From the NCBI RefSeq assembly GCF_000735045.1, contig NZ_JPOQ01000031.1:1-64000 (forward strand): DNA of 64,000 nt, read 5' to 3'. Source of the stretch: Ferrovum myxofaciens (GTDB taxonomy: Bacteria; Pseudomonadota; Gammaproteobacteria; Burkholderiales; Ferrovaceae). The notes below the pieces were generated by a model that did not search any database, was not told the DNA's origin, and saw only the letters and a program-made list of their open reading frames with translations. This document shows, piece by piece, positions 1 through 8,974 of the stretch (its first letter is position 1; every line of letters starts with the position of its first letter). The translations under genes were made by a program, and so were the position numbers.

Positions 1-13
1 GTATAAGAGACAG
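1..13. other. Residual Nextera/Tn5 mosaic-end adaptor at contig edge
   Basis: The first 13 bases, GTATAAGAGACAG, equal the last 13 bases of the Tn5 mosaic end used in Nextera libraries (AGATGTGTATAAGAGACAG). Genomic sequence appears to begin at base 14, inside the accB reading frame. This is library-derived sequence left at an assembly end, not biology. Confidence 0.9.
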
Positions 14-14
14 C

Positions 15-314
15 CCCCACACCCCGATCGAAACCGTACTCGCTCCCGTTGTCGCGGCTACTCCCGAGAGCGAAGGCCATGTGGTGAAATCCCCCATGGT
101 CGGAACCTTTTACCGCTCACCTTCCCCAGGGGCACCGGTATTTGCCGAAATCGGGCAGAGCATCAACGAAGGACAAACCCTGTGCATCATCGAAGCCATG
201 AAATTGCTGAATGAAATCGAGTCAGATGTCACGGGCTTCGTCAAGCATATTCTGGTGGAAAACGGACAACCCATCGAATACGGACAGCCTCTCTTCGTCA
301 TCGCCACGGCCTGA
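15..314 (+). CDS. accB: Acetyl-CoA carboxylase biotin carboxyl carrier protein (5' truncated)
   Basis: Carries the biotin that shuttles carboxyl groups from biotin carboxylase to the carboxyltransferase in the first step of fatty-acid synthesis. The open frame enters from the contig edge and gives 99 residues. First comes the C-terminal part of the Pro/Ala-rich linker, then a complete biotinyl domain with [12 protein letters not shown] and the biotinylation motif [10 protein letters not shown]. Its Lys lies about 40 residues before the stop. Roughly the first 50 residues of a usual 150-residue AccB are missing because the contig ends, so this is an assembly truncation and not a broken gene. 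accC follows after 13 bases, the usual accBC operon. Confidence 0.95.
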   Translation, partial: PHTPIETVLAPVVAATPESEGHVVKSPMVGTFYRSPSPGAPVFAEIGQSINEGQTLCIIEAMKLLNEIESDVTGFVKHILVENGQPIEYGQPLFVIATA

Positions 315-327
315 AAGGAAGATCCCC

Positions 328-1680
328 ATGTTTGAAAAGATTCTGATCGCCAATCGCGGTGAGATTGCCCTGCGTATATTGCGGGCCTGTCGCGAATTGG
401 GCATCAAAACCGTTGCTGTTCATTCGGAAGCCGATGCCGATGCCAAAGCAGTGGTATTGGCCGATGAATCGGTCTGTATTGGTCCCGCATCCTCCCAACT
501 CAGTTATCTCAATATTCCGGCCATCATTGCAGCAGCGGAAGTCACCGGTGCTGAAGCCATTCACCCCGGGTACGGATTTCTGTCGGAAAATGCGGACTTT
601 GCTGAACGTGTGGAAAACAGCGGCTTTGTTTTTATCGGCCCCAAAGCCGAAACCATTCGCCTGATGGGCGACAAAATCAGTGCCAAGGCTGCCATGAAAG
701 CGGCGGGGGTCCCTGTGGTCCCGGGGTCTGAGGGCCAATTGCCCACCGACCCCAAGGAACTCAAGGCACTGGCCGCATCTATTGGGTATCCGGTCCTGAT
801 CAAGGCTTCAGCAGGCGGAGGAGGGCGCGGCATGCGGGTGGTGGAGCGGGAAGAAGACCTGCTCGGCTTCCTCAACCTGACGCGCAATGAGGCACGTTCC
901 GCCTTTGGCAACGACACGGTCTACATGGAAAAATACCTGTCCCAGCCCCGCCATGTGGAAATTCAGGTTTTGTCCGACAAGTTCGACAACGCTTTTTACC
1001 TGGGAGAACGGGACTGCTCCATGCAACGCCGTCACCAAAAGATCATCGAGGAAGCACCAGCCCCCGGGATTCCCGCCGCTCTGCGCCAGAAAATTGGAGA
1101 AAGTTGTGCGGCTGCCTGTCGACGTATCCACTACCTGGGGGCGGGCACCTTCGAATTTCTTTATGAGAATGGTGAATTTTATTTCATTGAAATGAATACG
1201 CGGGTTCAGGTGGAACATCCAGTCACCGAACTGATCACGGGCATTGATATCGTGCAAGAGCAAATTCGCATTGCCGCTGGAGAAAAATTGCCCTGGAAGC
1301 AAAAAGATATCCAATTGCGCGGCCATGCCATCGAATGCCGGATCAACGCCGAAGATCCCTTCACTTTTATCCCTTCCCCCGGACGCATTACGCAATACCA
1401 CGCGCCAGGTGGACCCGGGGTACGTGTGGACTCCCATATCTACCAGAATTACTTTGTCCCCCCTCATTATGATTCATTGATTGGCAAGGTACTGACCCAT
1501 GGCGCCACTCGCGACCAGGCCTTGGCACGTATGCGTATCGCTTTGTCCGAGATGGTGGTGGAAGGCATCAAGACCAATATCCCGTTGCACCAAAAATTGC
1601 TTCAGGATGAGGCATTTCTCATGGGTGGAACCAGTATTCATTACCTGGAAGAAAAGCTGTCTCGGGAAAAACAGGGGTAA
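328..1680 (+). CDS. accC: Acetyl-CoA carboxylase, biotin carboxylase subunit
   Basis: ATP-dependent carboxylation of the biotin on AccB. The protein has 450 residues, the normal length, and starts [18 protein letters not shown] after an AAGGAAG ribosome site. An N-terminal biotin carboxylase domain with [10 protein letters not shown] near residue 85 precedes the ATP-grasp domain. That domain carries the glycine-rich loop GGGGRGMR near 162 and the metal/active-site block [14 protein letters not shown] near 288. A C-terminal biotin carboxylase domain follows. The frame is open upstream into accB, but the ATG at 328 fits the family and the ribosome site. prmA follows after 5 bases. Confidence 0.98.
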   Translation: MFEKILIANRGEIALRILRACRELGIKTVAVHSEADADAKAVVLADESVCIGPASSQLSYLNIPAIIAAAEVTGAEAIHPGYGFLSENADFAERVENSGFVFIGPKAETIRLMGDKISAKAAMKAAGVPVVPGSEGQLPTDPKELKALAASIGYPVLIKASAGGGGRGMRVVEREEDLLGFLNLTRNEARSAFGNDTVYMEKYLSQPRHVEIQVLSDKFDNAFYLGERDCSMQRRHQKIIEEAPAPGIPAALRQKIGESCAAACRRIHYLGAGTFEFLYENGEFYFIEMNTRVQVEHPVTELITGIDIVQEQIRIAAGEKLPWKQKDIQLRGHAIECRINAEDPFTFIPSPGRITQYHAPGGPGVRVDSHIYQNYFVPPHYDSLIGKVLTHGATRDQALARMRIALSEMVVEGIKTNIPLHQKLLQDEAFLMGGTSIHYLEEKLSREKQG

Positions 1681-1685
1681 GGGTC

Positions 1686-2579
1686 ATGAGCTGGACTTGT
1701 CTGACTCTCCAGACCGACCGGGATCATGCCGAACTCTGGTCTGATGCGCTCAGTGCACAGGGGGCACTGGCCGTTACCTTGTCCTCCCAGGCCACCGGCG
1801 CTGAAGAAGTTCCGGTATTTGGGGAACCCGGCTGTCCGGAAATGCCTCTTTGGCCCCACTGCCAGATCGAGGTACTTCTGCCCATGGATTGGGATGCTTC
1901 ATCCTGGTTGAAACAGGTCAGCACCTCCCTTGACCAACCCGTTCCTCCTCACCGCAGCGAAATCGTGGCAGATCAGGACTGGGTCCGCCTCACCCAAAGT
2001 CAGTTCGACCCCATTCCCGCCGCGCCTGGGCTATGGATCGTACCCACCTGGCATGAACCCCCCGACCCCAGCGCCCTCAACCTGCGCCTCGACCCCGGAC
2101 AAGCTTTCGGGACGGGCAGTCACCCCACCACCCGTCTGTGTCTGGAGTGGCTAACCGCCCACCCCCCACGTATGCAACGGGTATTGGACTATGGCTGCGG
2201 TTCGGGAATTCTGACCATTGCCGCAGGGTTATTGGGTACAACCCAGCCCATTGGGGTGGATATCGACCCCATCGCCGTACAAACGGCCTGTGACAATGCG
2301 GCGTTAAATGGCGTGAGCGCCTCTTTTTACGAACCTGACTCCTTTCCGAATTTCCCCCCCTTCGATGGGGTAATCGCCAACATTCTGACCAATCCATTGG
2401 TGGTTCTGGCCCCATTGCTTCTGAACCAACTCAAGGCCGGGGGTTGGTTGACCCTGTCCGGTATTTTATCTTCTCAAGTGGAACGGATACAGAATGCCTA
2501 TGCACCGGATTGCTTCCTTTCCATCGCTGGTGAGCGGGAAGGTTGGGTCTGTCTCAGCGGTGTGAAGCAGGTATACTGA
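1686..2579 (+). CDS. prmA: Ribosomal protein L11 methyltransferase
   Basis: SAM-dependent methyltransferase that methylates ribosomal protein L11. It has 297 residues, the usual size. The N-terminal substrate-recognition part is followed by GTGSHPTTR (about residue 142), SAM motif I as DYGCGSGILTIAAG (about 168), an acidic loop GVDIDP, and NILTNPL, the post-I motif typical of PrmA. It starts 5 bases after accC, and accB-accC-prmA is a common proteobacterial order. No anomalies are visible. Confidence 0.95.
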   Translation: MSWTCLTLQTDRDHAELWSDALSAQGALAVTLSSQATGAEEVPVFGEPGCPEMPLWPHCQIEVLLPMDWDASSWLKQVSTSLDQPVPPHRSEIVADQDWVRLTQSQFDPIPAAPGLWIVPTWHEPPDPSALNLRLDPGQAFGTGSHPTTRLCLEWLTAHPPRMQRVLDYGCGSGILTIAAGLLGTTQPIGVDIDPIAVQTACDNAALNGVSASFYEPDSFPNFPPFDGVIANILTNPLVVLAPLLLNQLKAGGWLTLSGILSSQVERIQNAYAPDCFLSIAGEREGWVCLSGVKQVY

Positions 2580-2607
2580 CGCCTCTCTGAATTTCTCTGG
2601 AGTGACC

Positions 2608-2982
2608 ATGCTTCCCCCCAATGACCGTCGCTATAGTGCTACCCACCAATGGGTTCAACCCTCCGCTGAAGGAACCTTGGCCATCGGAATCACAGATTTT
2701 GCTCAAGACCAACTGGGCGACCTGATGTTCGTGGAACTTGCAAGCGTGGGACGAACCCTGAAGGCGGGAGAATCCTGTGCGACTCTAGAATCCGTCAAAA
2801 CCGCTTCCGAAGTCCCTTCTCCTGTCGGCGGTACCGTACATGCCATCAATGATTCCCTGAAGGACCACCCCGAAGTTCTCAATACCGAACCCTACGACCA
2901 TTGGCTGGTAAAAATCACGCCCCATCATGCGGAGGATTACACTCAACTGCTGACGGCGGAGGATTACCAACACAGCGTGTAA
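2608..2982 (+). CDS. gcvH: Glycine cleavage system H protein
   Basis: Lipoylated carrier that moves the aminomethyl group between the P and T proteins of the glycine cleavage system. It has 124 residues. The lipoyl domain is intact, with the lipoylation site in [15 protein letters not shown] (Lys near residue 64) and the conserved end [12 protein letters not shown]. The ATG at 2608 sits 5 bases after a TGGAG ribosome site; a GTG two codons earlier overlaps that site and is less likely. No gcvT or gcvP lies in this window, so partners must be elsewhere. A lipoate-binding carrier of the H-protein type with another role cannot be excluded. Confidence 0.9.
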   Translation: MLPPNDRRYSATHQWVQPSAEGTLAIGITDFAQDQLGDLMFVELASVGRTLKAGESCATLESVKTASEVPSPVGGTVHAINDSLKDHPEVLNTEPYDHWLVKITPHHAEDYTQLLTAEDYQHSV

Positions 2983-3035
2983 CTCAATTTACGCTATCAT
3001 TTCCCCCTTTCCCCACCACCCACAAGGAGAATCCC

Positions 3036-3536
3036 ATGACCACCGTAACTCTAGGCGGACAGCCCGTCACCGTTGCCGGCCAGTTACCTCTGGCGGGACA
3101 GATTGCCCCGGATTTTTCATTGGCCGCACAGGATCTGAGCGATCGCACTTTGAATGACTACGCAGGCAAACGCAAGATTCTCAATATCGTCCCCAGTCTC
3201 GACACTCCCACCTGCGCCACTTCGACGCGCAAATTCAATGAAAAGGCGTCCGCTTTGGACAATACGGTCATCCTGGTCATCTCTGCAGACTTGCCTTTTG
3301 CCATGGCGCGGTTTTGTGCTGCCGAGGGCATCAAGAAGGTGGAGATCCTCTCCACCTTCCGTAACCATCATTTCCATCAAGCCTATGGCGTGGACATCAC
3401 CGATGGCCTGCTGCGTGGTCTGACCGCTCGGGCTGTGGTGGTTCTGGATGAAAAGAATCGGGTTCTGCATACCGAACTGGTCTCTGACATCAAGGACGAA
3501 CCCAATTACAACGCCGCCCTGGCCTCCCTGAACTGA
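3036..3536 (+). CDS. tpx: Thiol peroxidase, atypical 2-Cys peroxiredoxin
   Basis: Reduces hydrogen and organic peroxides using thioredoxin. It has 166 residues with the Tpx fold: the peroxidatic Cys at about residue 60 in [13 protein letters not shown] and the resolving Cys at about 94 in ARFCAAEGI, close to positions 61 and 95 in E. coli Tpx. The ATG at 3036 follows the ribosome site AAGGAG. It has its own 50-base gap after gcvH, so a separate promoter is possible. Confidence 0.95.
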   Translation: MTTVTLGGQPVTVAGQLPLAGQIAPDFSLAAQDLSDRTLNDYAGKRKILNIVPSLDTPTCATSTRKFNEKASALDNTVILVISADLPFAMARFCAAEGIKKVEILSTFRNHHFHQAYGVDITDGLLRGLTARAVVVLDEKNRVLHTELVSDIKDEPNYNAALASLN

Positions 3537-3547
3537 GAAACCTGTCC

Positions 3548-4486
3548 ATGAGTATTCTTCTCTGCGGTTCATTGGCCTATGACACCATCATGGTATTCCC
3601 TGATCATTTCAAGAACCATATCCTGCCAGATCGTCTCCATCAGTTGAGTGTCGCCTTTCTGGTACCGGAAATGCGCCGGGAATTTGGAGGAACCGCAGGG
3701 AATATCGCTTACAACTTGCATCTCCTGGGAGAGGTCCCCTCCATTCTGGCCACCGTGGGTGAAGATTTTCTTCCCTATAAAACCCGTCTCGAATATCTTG
3801 GATTCGATCTGCGGGGGATTCGACTCGTTCCCGGCAGTTACACGGCACAGGCCTTCATCACCACGGATCTGGACGATAACCAGATCACCGCTTTTCACCC
3901 CGGAGCCATGAGTGCTTCTCACACCCACGCCATCGATACAGTTCCTGACATCACGATGGGGGTTGTTTCACCCGATGGACGAGAAGGAATGCTCCAGCAT
4001 GCCCGACAATTCCATGAGGCTGGAATCCCTTTTTTGTTCGATCCCGGGCAGGGGCTCCCTCTCTTCAGCGGACCGGAACTGCTCGTGTTTCTGGAGCAGG
4101 CCACCTGGCTGGCGGTCAATGACTATGAGGCACAACTGATGGCCAACAAAACCGGGCTTTCCTTCGAGCAGTTGGCCACCCGCGTGGATGCCGCCATCAT
4201 GACCCAAGGTGCTCAAGGATCGCGCGTCTTTACTGGAAATGAAGTTATCTCTATCCCCGCTGTTCCAGCGGATCAGGTAGTGGATCCCACCGGGTGTGGA
4301 GATGCCTACCGAGCGGGACTGGTGTATGGATTGAGTCATCACTGGGACTGGAATCGCACGGGGCGTCTGGCTTCCTTGCTGGGATCCGTGAAGATCGCCT
4401 GTCGGGGCGGTCAAAACCATACGCTCACACGCGCCCAACTCAACGAAAAACTTCAGGAGAAATTCGGCTTTTCTCTTGACTCATGA
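3548..4486 (+). CDS. PfkB-family carbohydrate (ribokinase/adenosine-kinase type) kinase
   Basis: A PfkB/ribokinase-fold sugar or nucleoside kinase of 312 residues. The N-terminal glycine motif FGGTAGNIAYNLHLLG (residues about 48-63) and the C-terminal signature DPTGCGDAYRAG (about 246-257) are present, the latter with the catalytic Asp. The substrate is not evident; adenosine, ribose or another sugar are all possible. The gene sits 11 bases after tpx. Its stop overlaps the start of the acyltransferase (ATGA), so the two are probably translated together. Confidence 0.88.
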   Translation: MSILLCGSLAYDTIMVFPDHFKNHILPDRLHQLSVAFLVPEMRREFGGTAGNIAYNLHLLGEVPSILATVGEDFLPYKTRLEYLGFDLRGIRLVPGSYTAQAFITTDLDDNQITAFHPGAMSASHTHAIDTVPDITMGVVSPDGREGMLQHARQFHEAGIPFLFDPGQGLPLFSGPELLVFLEQATWLAVNDYEAQLMANKTGLSFEQLATRVDAAIMTQGAQGSRVFTGNEVISIPAVPADQVVDPTGCGDAYRAGLVYGLSHHWDWNRTGRLASLLGSVKIACRGGQNHTLTRAQLNEKLQEKFGFSLDS

Positions 4487-5220
4487 GCATGCCCCTGCGC
4501 ATTCTGGGGTTGCTCGGACTTATCCTGCGCGGCATACTCACCACGGCCCTGGTTCTGCCCTGGTGTTCCCGAGCCCGACGTCGTCGTCTCATCTGCCACT
4601 GGTCTCGTAGGCTGCTCCAGTATTTGCGCCTGACCATTCAGGTACAGGGGGCCTGGCCTGACAGCCCTGGCCCCTATCTGCTGACCTCGAATCATATTTC
4701 CTGGGTGGACATCTTCGTCATTCACTCCGTCCATCCCGTACGCTTCATTTCCAAATCCGAAGTACGACATTGGCCAATTTTTGGGTGGCTGGCTGCCCGG
4801 ACCGGAACCCTGTTCCTGAGCCGGTCTTCCCGTCGACAAACTCTGGAGATAGGAAAAGCAATGACACAGGTCTTGCAGGCGGGCGATGATCTCGGCTTTT
4901 TTCCTGAATCCACCACCAGTGACGGCACCAGCATTCTGCCCTTCAAAACTTCTCTTCTACAGTCCCCCCTGGATTGTCAGGCCACGGTATTACCCATCGC
5001 CCTGCGCTATTCCGTGCCCCCAGGACACAGTGAATCCGCATACCCCTTTATTGGAGACATGACTTTCATGGAATCCCTGGTGCGGGTTTTGAAGAGTCCG
5101 CCCAGTCAAGTCTCCCTGTCTCTGGGTACCCCACACAAGGCCCTCGAACTGGGCACCGACCGACGTCAACTGGCGCTGCAGTTGCATCTACTCACCCAAC
5201 AACTGCGTGAGTCAATGTAA
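4483..5220 (+). CDS. 1-acyl-glycerol-3-phosphate acyltransferase family protein (PlsC-like)
   Basis: Membrane-associated acyltransferase of the PlsC/LPLAT family that adds an acyl chain to lysophosphatidic acid or a related acceptor. It has 245 residues. A hydrophobic N-terminus (GLLGLILRGILTTALVLPW) is followed by the catalytic NHISWVD (HX4D) near residue 70 and the substrate motif FFPESTTSDG, a slight variant of FPEGTTS. It overlaps the upstream kinase by 4 bases, and its 3' end overlaps the convergent apaH by 9 bases. Several PlsC paralogues occur per genome, so I do not assign the symbol plsC. Confidence 0.87.
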   Translation: MSMPLRILGLLGLILRGILTTALVLPWCSRARRRRLICHWSRRLLQYLRLTIQVQGAWPDSPGPYLLTSNHISWVDIFVIHSVHPVRFISKSEVRHWPIFGWLAARTGTLFLSRSSRRQTLEIGKAMTQVLQAGDDLGFFPESTTSDGTSILPFKTSLLQSPLDCQATVLPIALRYSVPPGHSESAYPFIGDMTFMESLVRVLKSPPSQVSLSLGTPHKALELGTDRRQLALQLHLLTQQLRESM

Positions 5221-6027
5221 CCGTTGAACGGGCATACCCGCCACCTGAAAAATCACCCCATCTTCCAATCTGATCGCGGTCAACGGCCCACCCCATAAAC
5301 ACCCCGTATCCAGTCCCTGCACATCGACACTGCAATGCAGCCCCAACGCCGACCAATGGCCGCAGAGCAGGCGCTGCCCCGCGCTACGCCGCTGGGGTAC
5401 GGCAAACCAGGGCAGAAAACCGGCGGGAATCCCCTTCAGTGGTCCTTTGTAACCAAACTCCATCACCCCCTCGCAGGAACAAATGCGTAACCGGGTCATC
5501 CCATTGATGATCGTGCGCCAGCGCTCCACTCCCGCAAGGGCATCATGCCAACCTGTGGGAGTATTGCCATACATCACCTTCAAAAAATCACCATATTGCG
5601 CTCCCTGAAGAACTCCCTCCACTTCTCTGGCCAGGGACGCCGCCTGTTCCACGGTCCACTGCGGTAATAGTCCCGCATGAATCAAGGTCACCCCCTGATT
5701 TCGATGAAGCAAAGGACGGCAACGTATCCAACGCAGCAATTCCTCCCGATCAGGAGCCTCGAGAATGGTATTGAGCGTATCTCCGGGACGCAGATGGGTG
5801 GCACCTTCTGCCACACACAACAAATGCAGGTCATGGTTGCCCAACACAACCGTCGCTCGATCTCCCCATGACTTGATCAGGCGCAACGACTCGAGAGAAT
5901 GGGGACCACGATTGACCACATCGCCCACAAACCACAATTCATCCTGCTTTCTCAACGGCAAGGTGGAGAGCAGGCGATCCAGGGGTTCCAAACACCCCTG
6001 AAGATCCCCGATCACATACACACTCAT
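5212..6027 (-). CDS. apaH: Bis(5'-nucleosyl)-tetraphosphatase, symmetrical
   Basis: Metallophosphoesterase that splits Ap4A into two ADP. It has 271 residues, the normal length. The start MSVYVIGDLQGC contains the first metal-binding motif GD, followed by GDVVNRGP (about 36) and GNHDLHLL (about 62), the characteristic ApaH signatures. Later residues HAGL and CGHWSALG supply the remaining metal ligands. It overlaps the small lipoprotein upstream by 4 bases and the convergent acyltransferase by 9 bases. Confidence 0.95.
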   Translation of the reverse strand: MSVYVIGDLQGCLEPLDRLLSTLPLRKQDELWFVGDVVNRGPHSLESLRLIKSWGDRATVVLGNHDLHLLCVAEGATHLRPGDTLNTILEAPDREELLRWIRCRPLLHRNQGVTLIHAGLLPQWTVEQAASLAREVEGVLQGAQYGDFLKVMYGNTPTGWHDALAGVERWRTIINGMTRLRICSCEGVMEFGYKGPLKGIPAGFLPWFAVPQRRSAGQRLLCGHWSALGLHCSVDVQGLDTGCLWGGPLTAIRLEDGVIFQVAGMPVQRLH

Positions 6028-6245
6028 GGAGTAGGTGCGGTGGGCGTCACGACGGGAGAGGACGAAATCCCGTTTGCAGGCGGTAAAGGGGATGGGAGGG
6101 CCATGGCCACTTCCCCCACGGGCTTGATGCGCGCTTCCACAGAGGCTTCGCTTTGTTGTGCTGCGGAAGGAACGGAACTATCAGAACAACCGCCCAGAAT
6201 CCCTGCACTCAATAGTACCACTCCGATCACCAGCCTCTTCATCAT
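6024..6245 (-). CDS. Small lipoprotein of unknown function
   Basis: A 73-residue protein with a lipoprotein signal: charged start MMKRL, hydrophobic core VIGVVLLSAGIL and lipobox LGGC with Cys near residue 20. The remainder is low-complexity, rich in Ser, Ala and Pro, ending PSPLPPANGISSSPVV and PTAPTP, with no recognisable domain. A strong ribosome site (GGAGGA) lies 4 bases before the ATG. Its stop overlaps the apaH start by 4 bases, implying translational coupling. I do not recognise a family; the protein is probably a periplasmic tethered peptide. Confidence 0.7.
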   Translation of the reverse strand: MMKRLVIGVVLLSAGILGGCSDSSVPSAAQQSEASVEARIKPVGEVAMALPSPLPPANGISSSPVVTPTAPTP

Positions 6246-6461
6246 GAATCCTCCTCAATGCTTTTCGTGTCCATTCTACCCTCACATACTCAATCATATC
6301 GTGACGATATATAAATCCCCTCTCTAACTCGTTAAATACTACGGAATGGTCTCGCTCAGTTCTCCCGGTCGTTGAAAGTTTCACCTTTTCTCCCAAACTC
6401 TAGCCCTCAAAGTCATTATCTGGTAATTTCAGGATTAAACCTTTAGTCGACACATCTTCCT

Positions 6462-7856
6462 ATGACTTCACTCCCGATTTTACTGCGGCACACTGGATCG
6501 CGGTGGTTCTGCGCCCTGTTCATCGTCTGTCTTCAGGGTTGTTCTCCAGAACCTCCTGCGCATGCCCAAAACGGAACGATCACCCCCCCCGTCTTCAATA
6601 CGCAGTCTCCTGCACCTCATACCCCGCCCAACCATGGATTTTCTGCTCTGGTGGCCTTCGGAGACAGCCTCTCCGACCTGGGGACTTATACTGTTCTGGC
6701 CGAACGAACTTATGGGCTGGGAACCTCTTTTGATATTCCATTCACCGGTCTACCCTACCCCGCCGGTGGACAATTTACCGTCAATGGCACCGCAACGGGA
6801 AATTGGGTGGGTGACTTGGCCCAACGCCTAAACCTCGACATCACCCCGAACTTGATTGGTTTCGGTGGTCCCCCTGGTAGCCGCTACCTCACACCCATGG
6901 CCGGATTTTCCCGCACGCCGGTGTTTTGCCCCTTTGGTTTTCAAACAGCGGACCATTCAGCATTTTGTTTGGACTTTGCTGAAGGAGGAGCCTTGATCAG
7001 CAACCCCATAGGAATCGATCACAATCGGGGAGCCTTGACCTTGCCGCTGACTCAACAGGTCTCCCAGTATCTGCATCAGTTCCAGCGTTTTCGCCCCGAC
7101 CAGTTGGTCACCGTGTTTGGTGGAAATAATGATGTACTGTTAGCCTTCACCCAATTCCTGAGTAATATCACGGAAAGTGTTCAGCAACGGGTGGCCAGTG
7201 CAAAGCAGAACAATCCAGCCATGGGTCCGGTTCGCCAGCAGGAGATTGCGACCCAGGCATTGGGTCAGGAATATCAAACGGCACTCGTTCAAGCTCAGCA
7301 TCAGATAGATCAGGCAGCCGATGATCTGGCCAAACTCACCCTGCGGATCATCGACCACGGAGCCCGGTATGTCTTGGTCTATACACTCCCGGATTCTGCT
7401 GAAACCCCCTTTGGACGGGGCCTTCCCTACACCTTGAGAGATTTCCCCCAACCCCCTCCAACCGGCTATGTCTGTCACTCTTCGGAGCCCCTGGCCCCAT
7501 GTAACCTTTTGTCCCGGCTGGTGAATCGATTCAACCAGCGCCTCCTTGACAACTTGCAGGGCAAACCCGTCAAGATATTCGACAGTCACCAATTATTCGG
7601 GGAACTCATCGCTCATCCAGAGACCTACGGCTTTACCCACGCCACCATAGCCTGGTGTGCGCCCAAAGTGCCTTCATCCCTTTTGTGCAATCTTGACACC
7701 CCCAACAAAACGGCAGGCGCAACGGTCCAAAATCTTTCTTCCTGGTTATTTGCCGACGACATTCACCCCACACCCGCAGGCTATCAGGTGTTGGCAGATC
7801 AAACCTGGTCCGAATTAAAGTATTTTGGCTGGATAGCCAAACCCCCGCTCCCCTGA
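6462..7856 (+). CDS. GDSL-type (SGNH) esterase/lipase, exported
   Basis: A secreted or lipid-anchored SGNH hydrolase of 464 residues. Block I is AFGDSLSDLGTYT with the nucleophile Ser near residue 69, block III is GGNNDVL near 219, and block V is DDIHPTPAGYQ near 430 with the catalytic Asp and His. The N-terminus LFIVCLQGCSPEP could be a lipobox (LQGC, with an atypical Gln) or be followed by signal-peptidase cleavage after AHA. The fold and spacing resemble the extracellular GDSL esterases, including the cholesterol acyltransferase-like group. The substrate is not evident. It lies between divergent or opposite neighbours, so it is probably a single transcript. Confidence 0.87.
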   Translation: MTSLPILLRHTGSRWFCALFIVCLQGCSPEPPAHAQNGTITPPVFNTQSPAPHTPPNHGFSALVAFGDSLSDLGTYTVLAERTYGLGTSFDIPFTGLPYPAGGQFTVNGTATGNWVGDLAQRLNLDITPNLIGFGGPPGSRYLTPMAGFSRTPVFCPFGFQTADHSAFCLDFAEGGALISNPIGIDHNRGALTLPLTQQVSQYLHQFQRFRPDQLVTVFGGNNDVLLAFTQFLSNITESVQQRVASAKQNNPAMGPVRQQEIATQALGQEYQTALVQAQHQIDQAADDLAKLTLRIIDHGARYVLVYTLPDSAETPFGRGLPYTLRDFPQPPPTGYVCHSSEPLAPCNLLSRLVNRFNQRLLDNLQGKPVKIFDSHQLFGELIAHPETYGFTHATIAWCAPKVPSSLLCNLDTPNKTAGATVQNLSSWLFADDIHPTPAGYQVLADQTWSELKYFGWIAKPPLP

Positions 7857-7905
7857 TCGGGCCTTGCAGCGCAAAACCCTTAACCCGAGGATCACTGGCA
7901 ATGGA

Positions 7906-8826
7906 TTATTTTACTCCACCGTGCTGGCGCGCTTCCTCTTCATAGAGTTTGGCCAAAATGGTGGAATCCTCTTCCCCGTGGCCCTTGTCATGCGCCCATT
8001 CAAAGGCGCTCCGCGCAGCCCTATGGAGGGGACAAGGCACGCCATGACTTTCGAACTGATCGATTTCATAGGACAAGTCCTTGATCATCTGATTAACCTT
8101 GACGCGCACCGTATAGTCACCATCAATCATGAAACGGGCTTCGCGCAATCCCCGTGGGGCAAAGGGAGCCGTGGTGGCCTTGATGGCCAGCCGCCGTTCC
8201 ACATCCATATTGCCGACTTTCATCAAGGCCACCATCTCGGCCGCAGCGATGTATTCGATACCCAACTTGCCATTGATCATCAACTTCTCGGAAATACCGT
8301 CGAGAGGGCCCCCCGCATGATTGATTTTACTGCCCATGGCCAGCAAAAGCGGCTGAATCCTGACCATTGCAGCATCCGATGCCCCTACGGTGAAGATCAG
8401 CGTACGATTGTCTGCTTCGGGCAGAGAACCGGACATAGGCGCAGAGACGAATTCAATGCCCCGGGTTGCACACGCTTCGGCCAATTTCTTTTCATGCCCC
8501 AAAGTCAGGGTGGCGCACTCCAGAGCAATGGACCCCGCCCTCATGGAGGGAAGAGCGCCGGTTTGAGGATTGAGCCACACATCGGCAGAGGCGGCATCAT
8601 CCCAGACCATGGTAATCACGAACTCGGCATGAGTCACCGCCTCCGCAGGAGTCATGGCGTGTCGTGCGCCCAATTTTACAAGAGGCAGGCAGGCAGCCGC
8701 TTCAATATTCCAGACCGTCACAGAATAACCTGCAGCGATCAATGAATTGGCCATGCGCGACCCCATGGCGCCCATACCCAGTACGGCGACCTGTTGAGGC
8801 TGTGAAGAAGAGGATGGAGTATTCAC
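7906..8826 (-). CDS. NAD(P)-dependent beta-hydroxyacid dehydrogenase (3-hydroxyisobutyrate dehydrogenase family)
   Basis: Oxidoreductase of 306 residues in the 6-phosphogluconate/3-hydroxyisobutyrate dehydrogenase superfamily. It has an N-terminal Rossmann motif VLGMGAMGSRMANSL (residues about 14-28), the substrate block APMSGSLPEADN, and the catalytic K-x-x-x-N pattern in SEKLMING. The C-terminal helical domain is complete. Substrates in this family include 3-hydroxyisobutyrate, tartronate semialdehyde and glyoxylate or succinic semialdehyde; I cannot choose among them. The gene is isolated, convergent with the GDSL gene and divergent from the phosphoesterase. Confidence 0.88.
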   Translation of the reverse strand: MNTPSSSSQPQQVAVLGMGAMGSRMANSLIAAGYSVTVWNIEAAACLPLVKLGARHAMTPAEAVTHAEFVITMVWDDAASADVWLNPQTGALPSMRAGSIALECATLTLGHEKKLAEACATRGIEFVSAPMSGSLPEADNRTLIFTVGASDAAMVRIQPLLLAMGSKINHAGGPLDGISEKLMINGKLGIEYIAAAEMVALMKVGNMDVERRLAIKATTAPFAPRGLREARFMIDGDYTVRVKVNQMIKDLSYEIDQFESHGVPCPLHRAARSAFEWAHDKGHGEEDSTILAKLYEEEARQHGGVK

Positions 8827-8974
8827 GGTAATATCTTTCCTGTGTCCGAGTTAAAATCAGGTCCTAGATGCTAGAAAGATTCGATGGAGTTAAAAAGCAA
8901 ATAATGTACACATCAGATATAAATTATATTAACACCCCAAACCCATTGCATCCGTTCTTGCGGGGTTTGCTCCC

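Noticed and set aside
6296-6310. Inverted repeat ATATCG-TGA-CGATAT in the gap before the GDSL gene
   Set aside because: Single copy, no recognised operator family, and of a length expected by chance in an AT-rich gap.
7864-8745. Plus-strand open frame of 293 codons
   Set aside because: Antisense to the beta-hydroxyacid dehydrogenase, which has the clear Rossmann and catalytic motifs; no family features in the plus frame.
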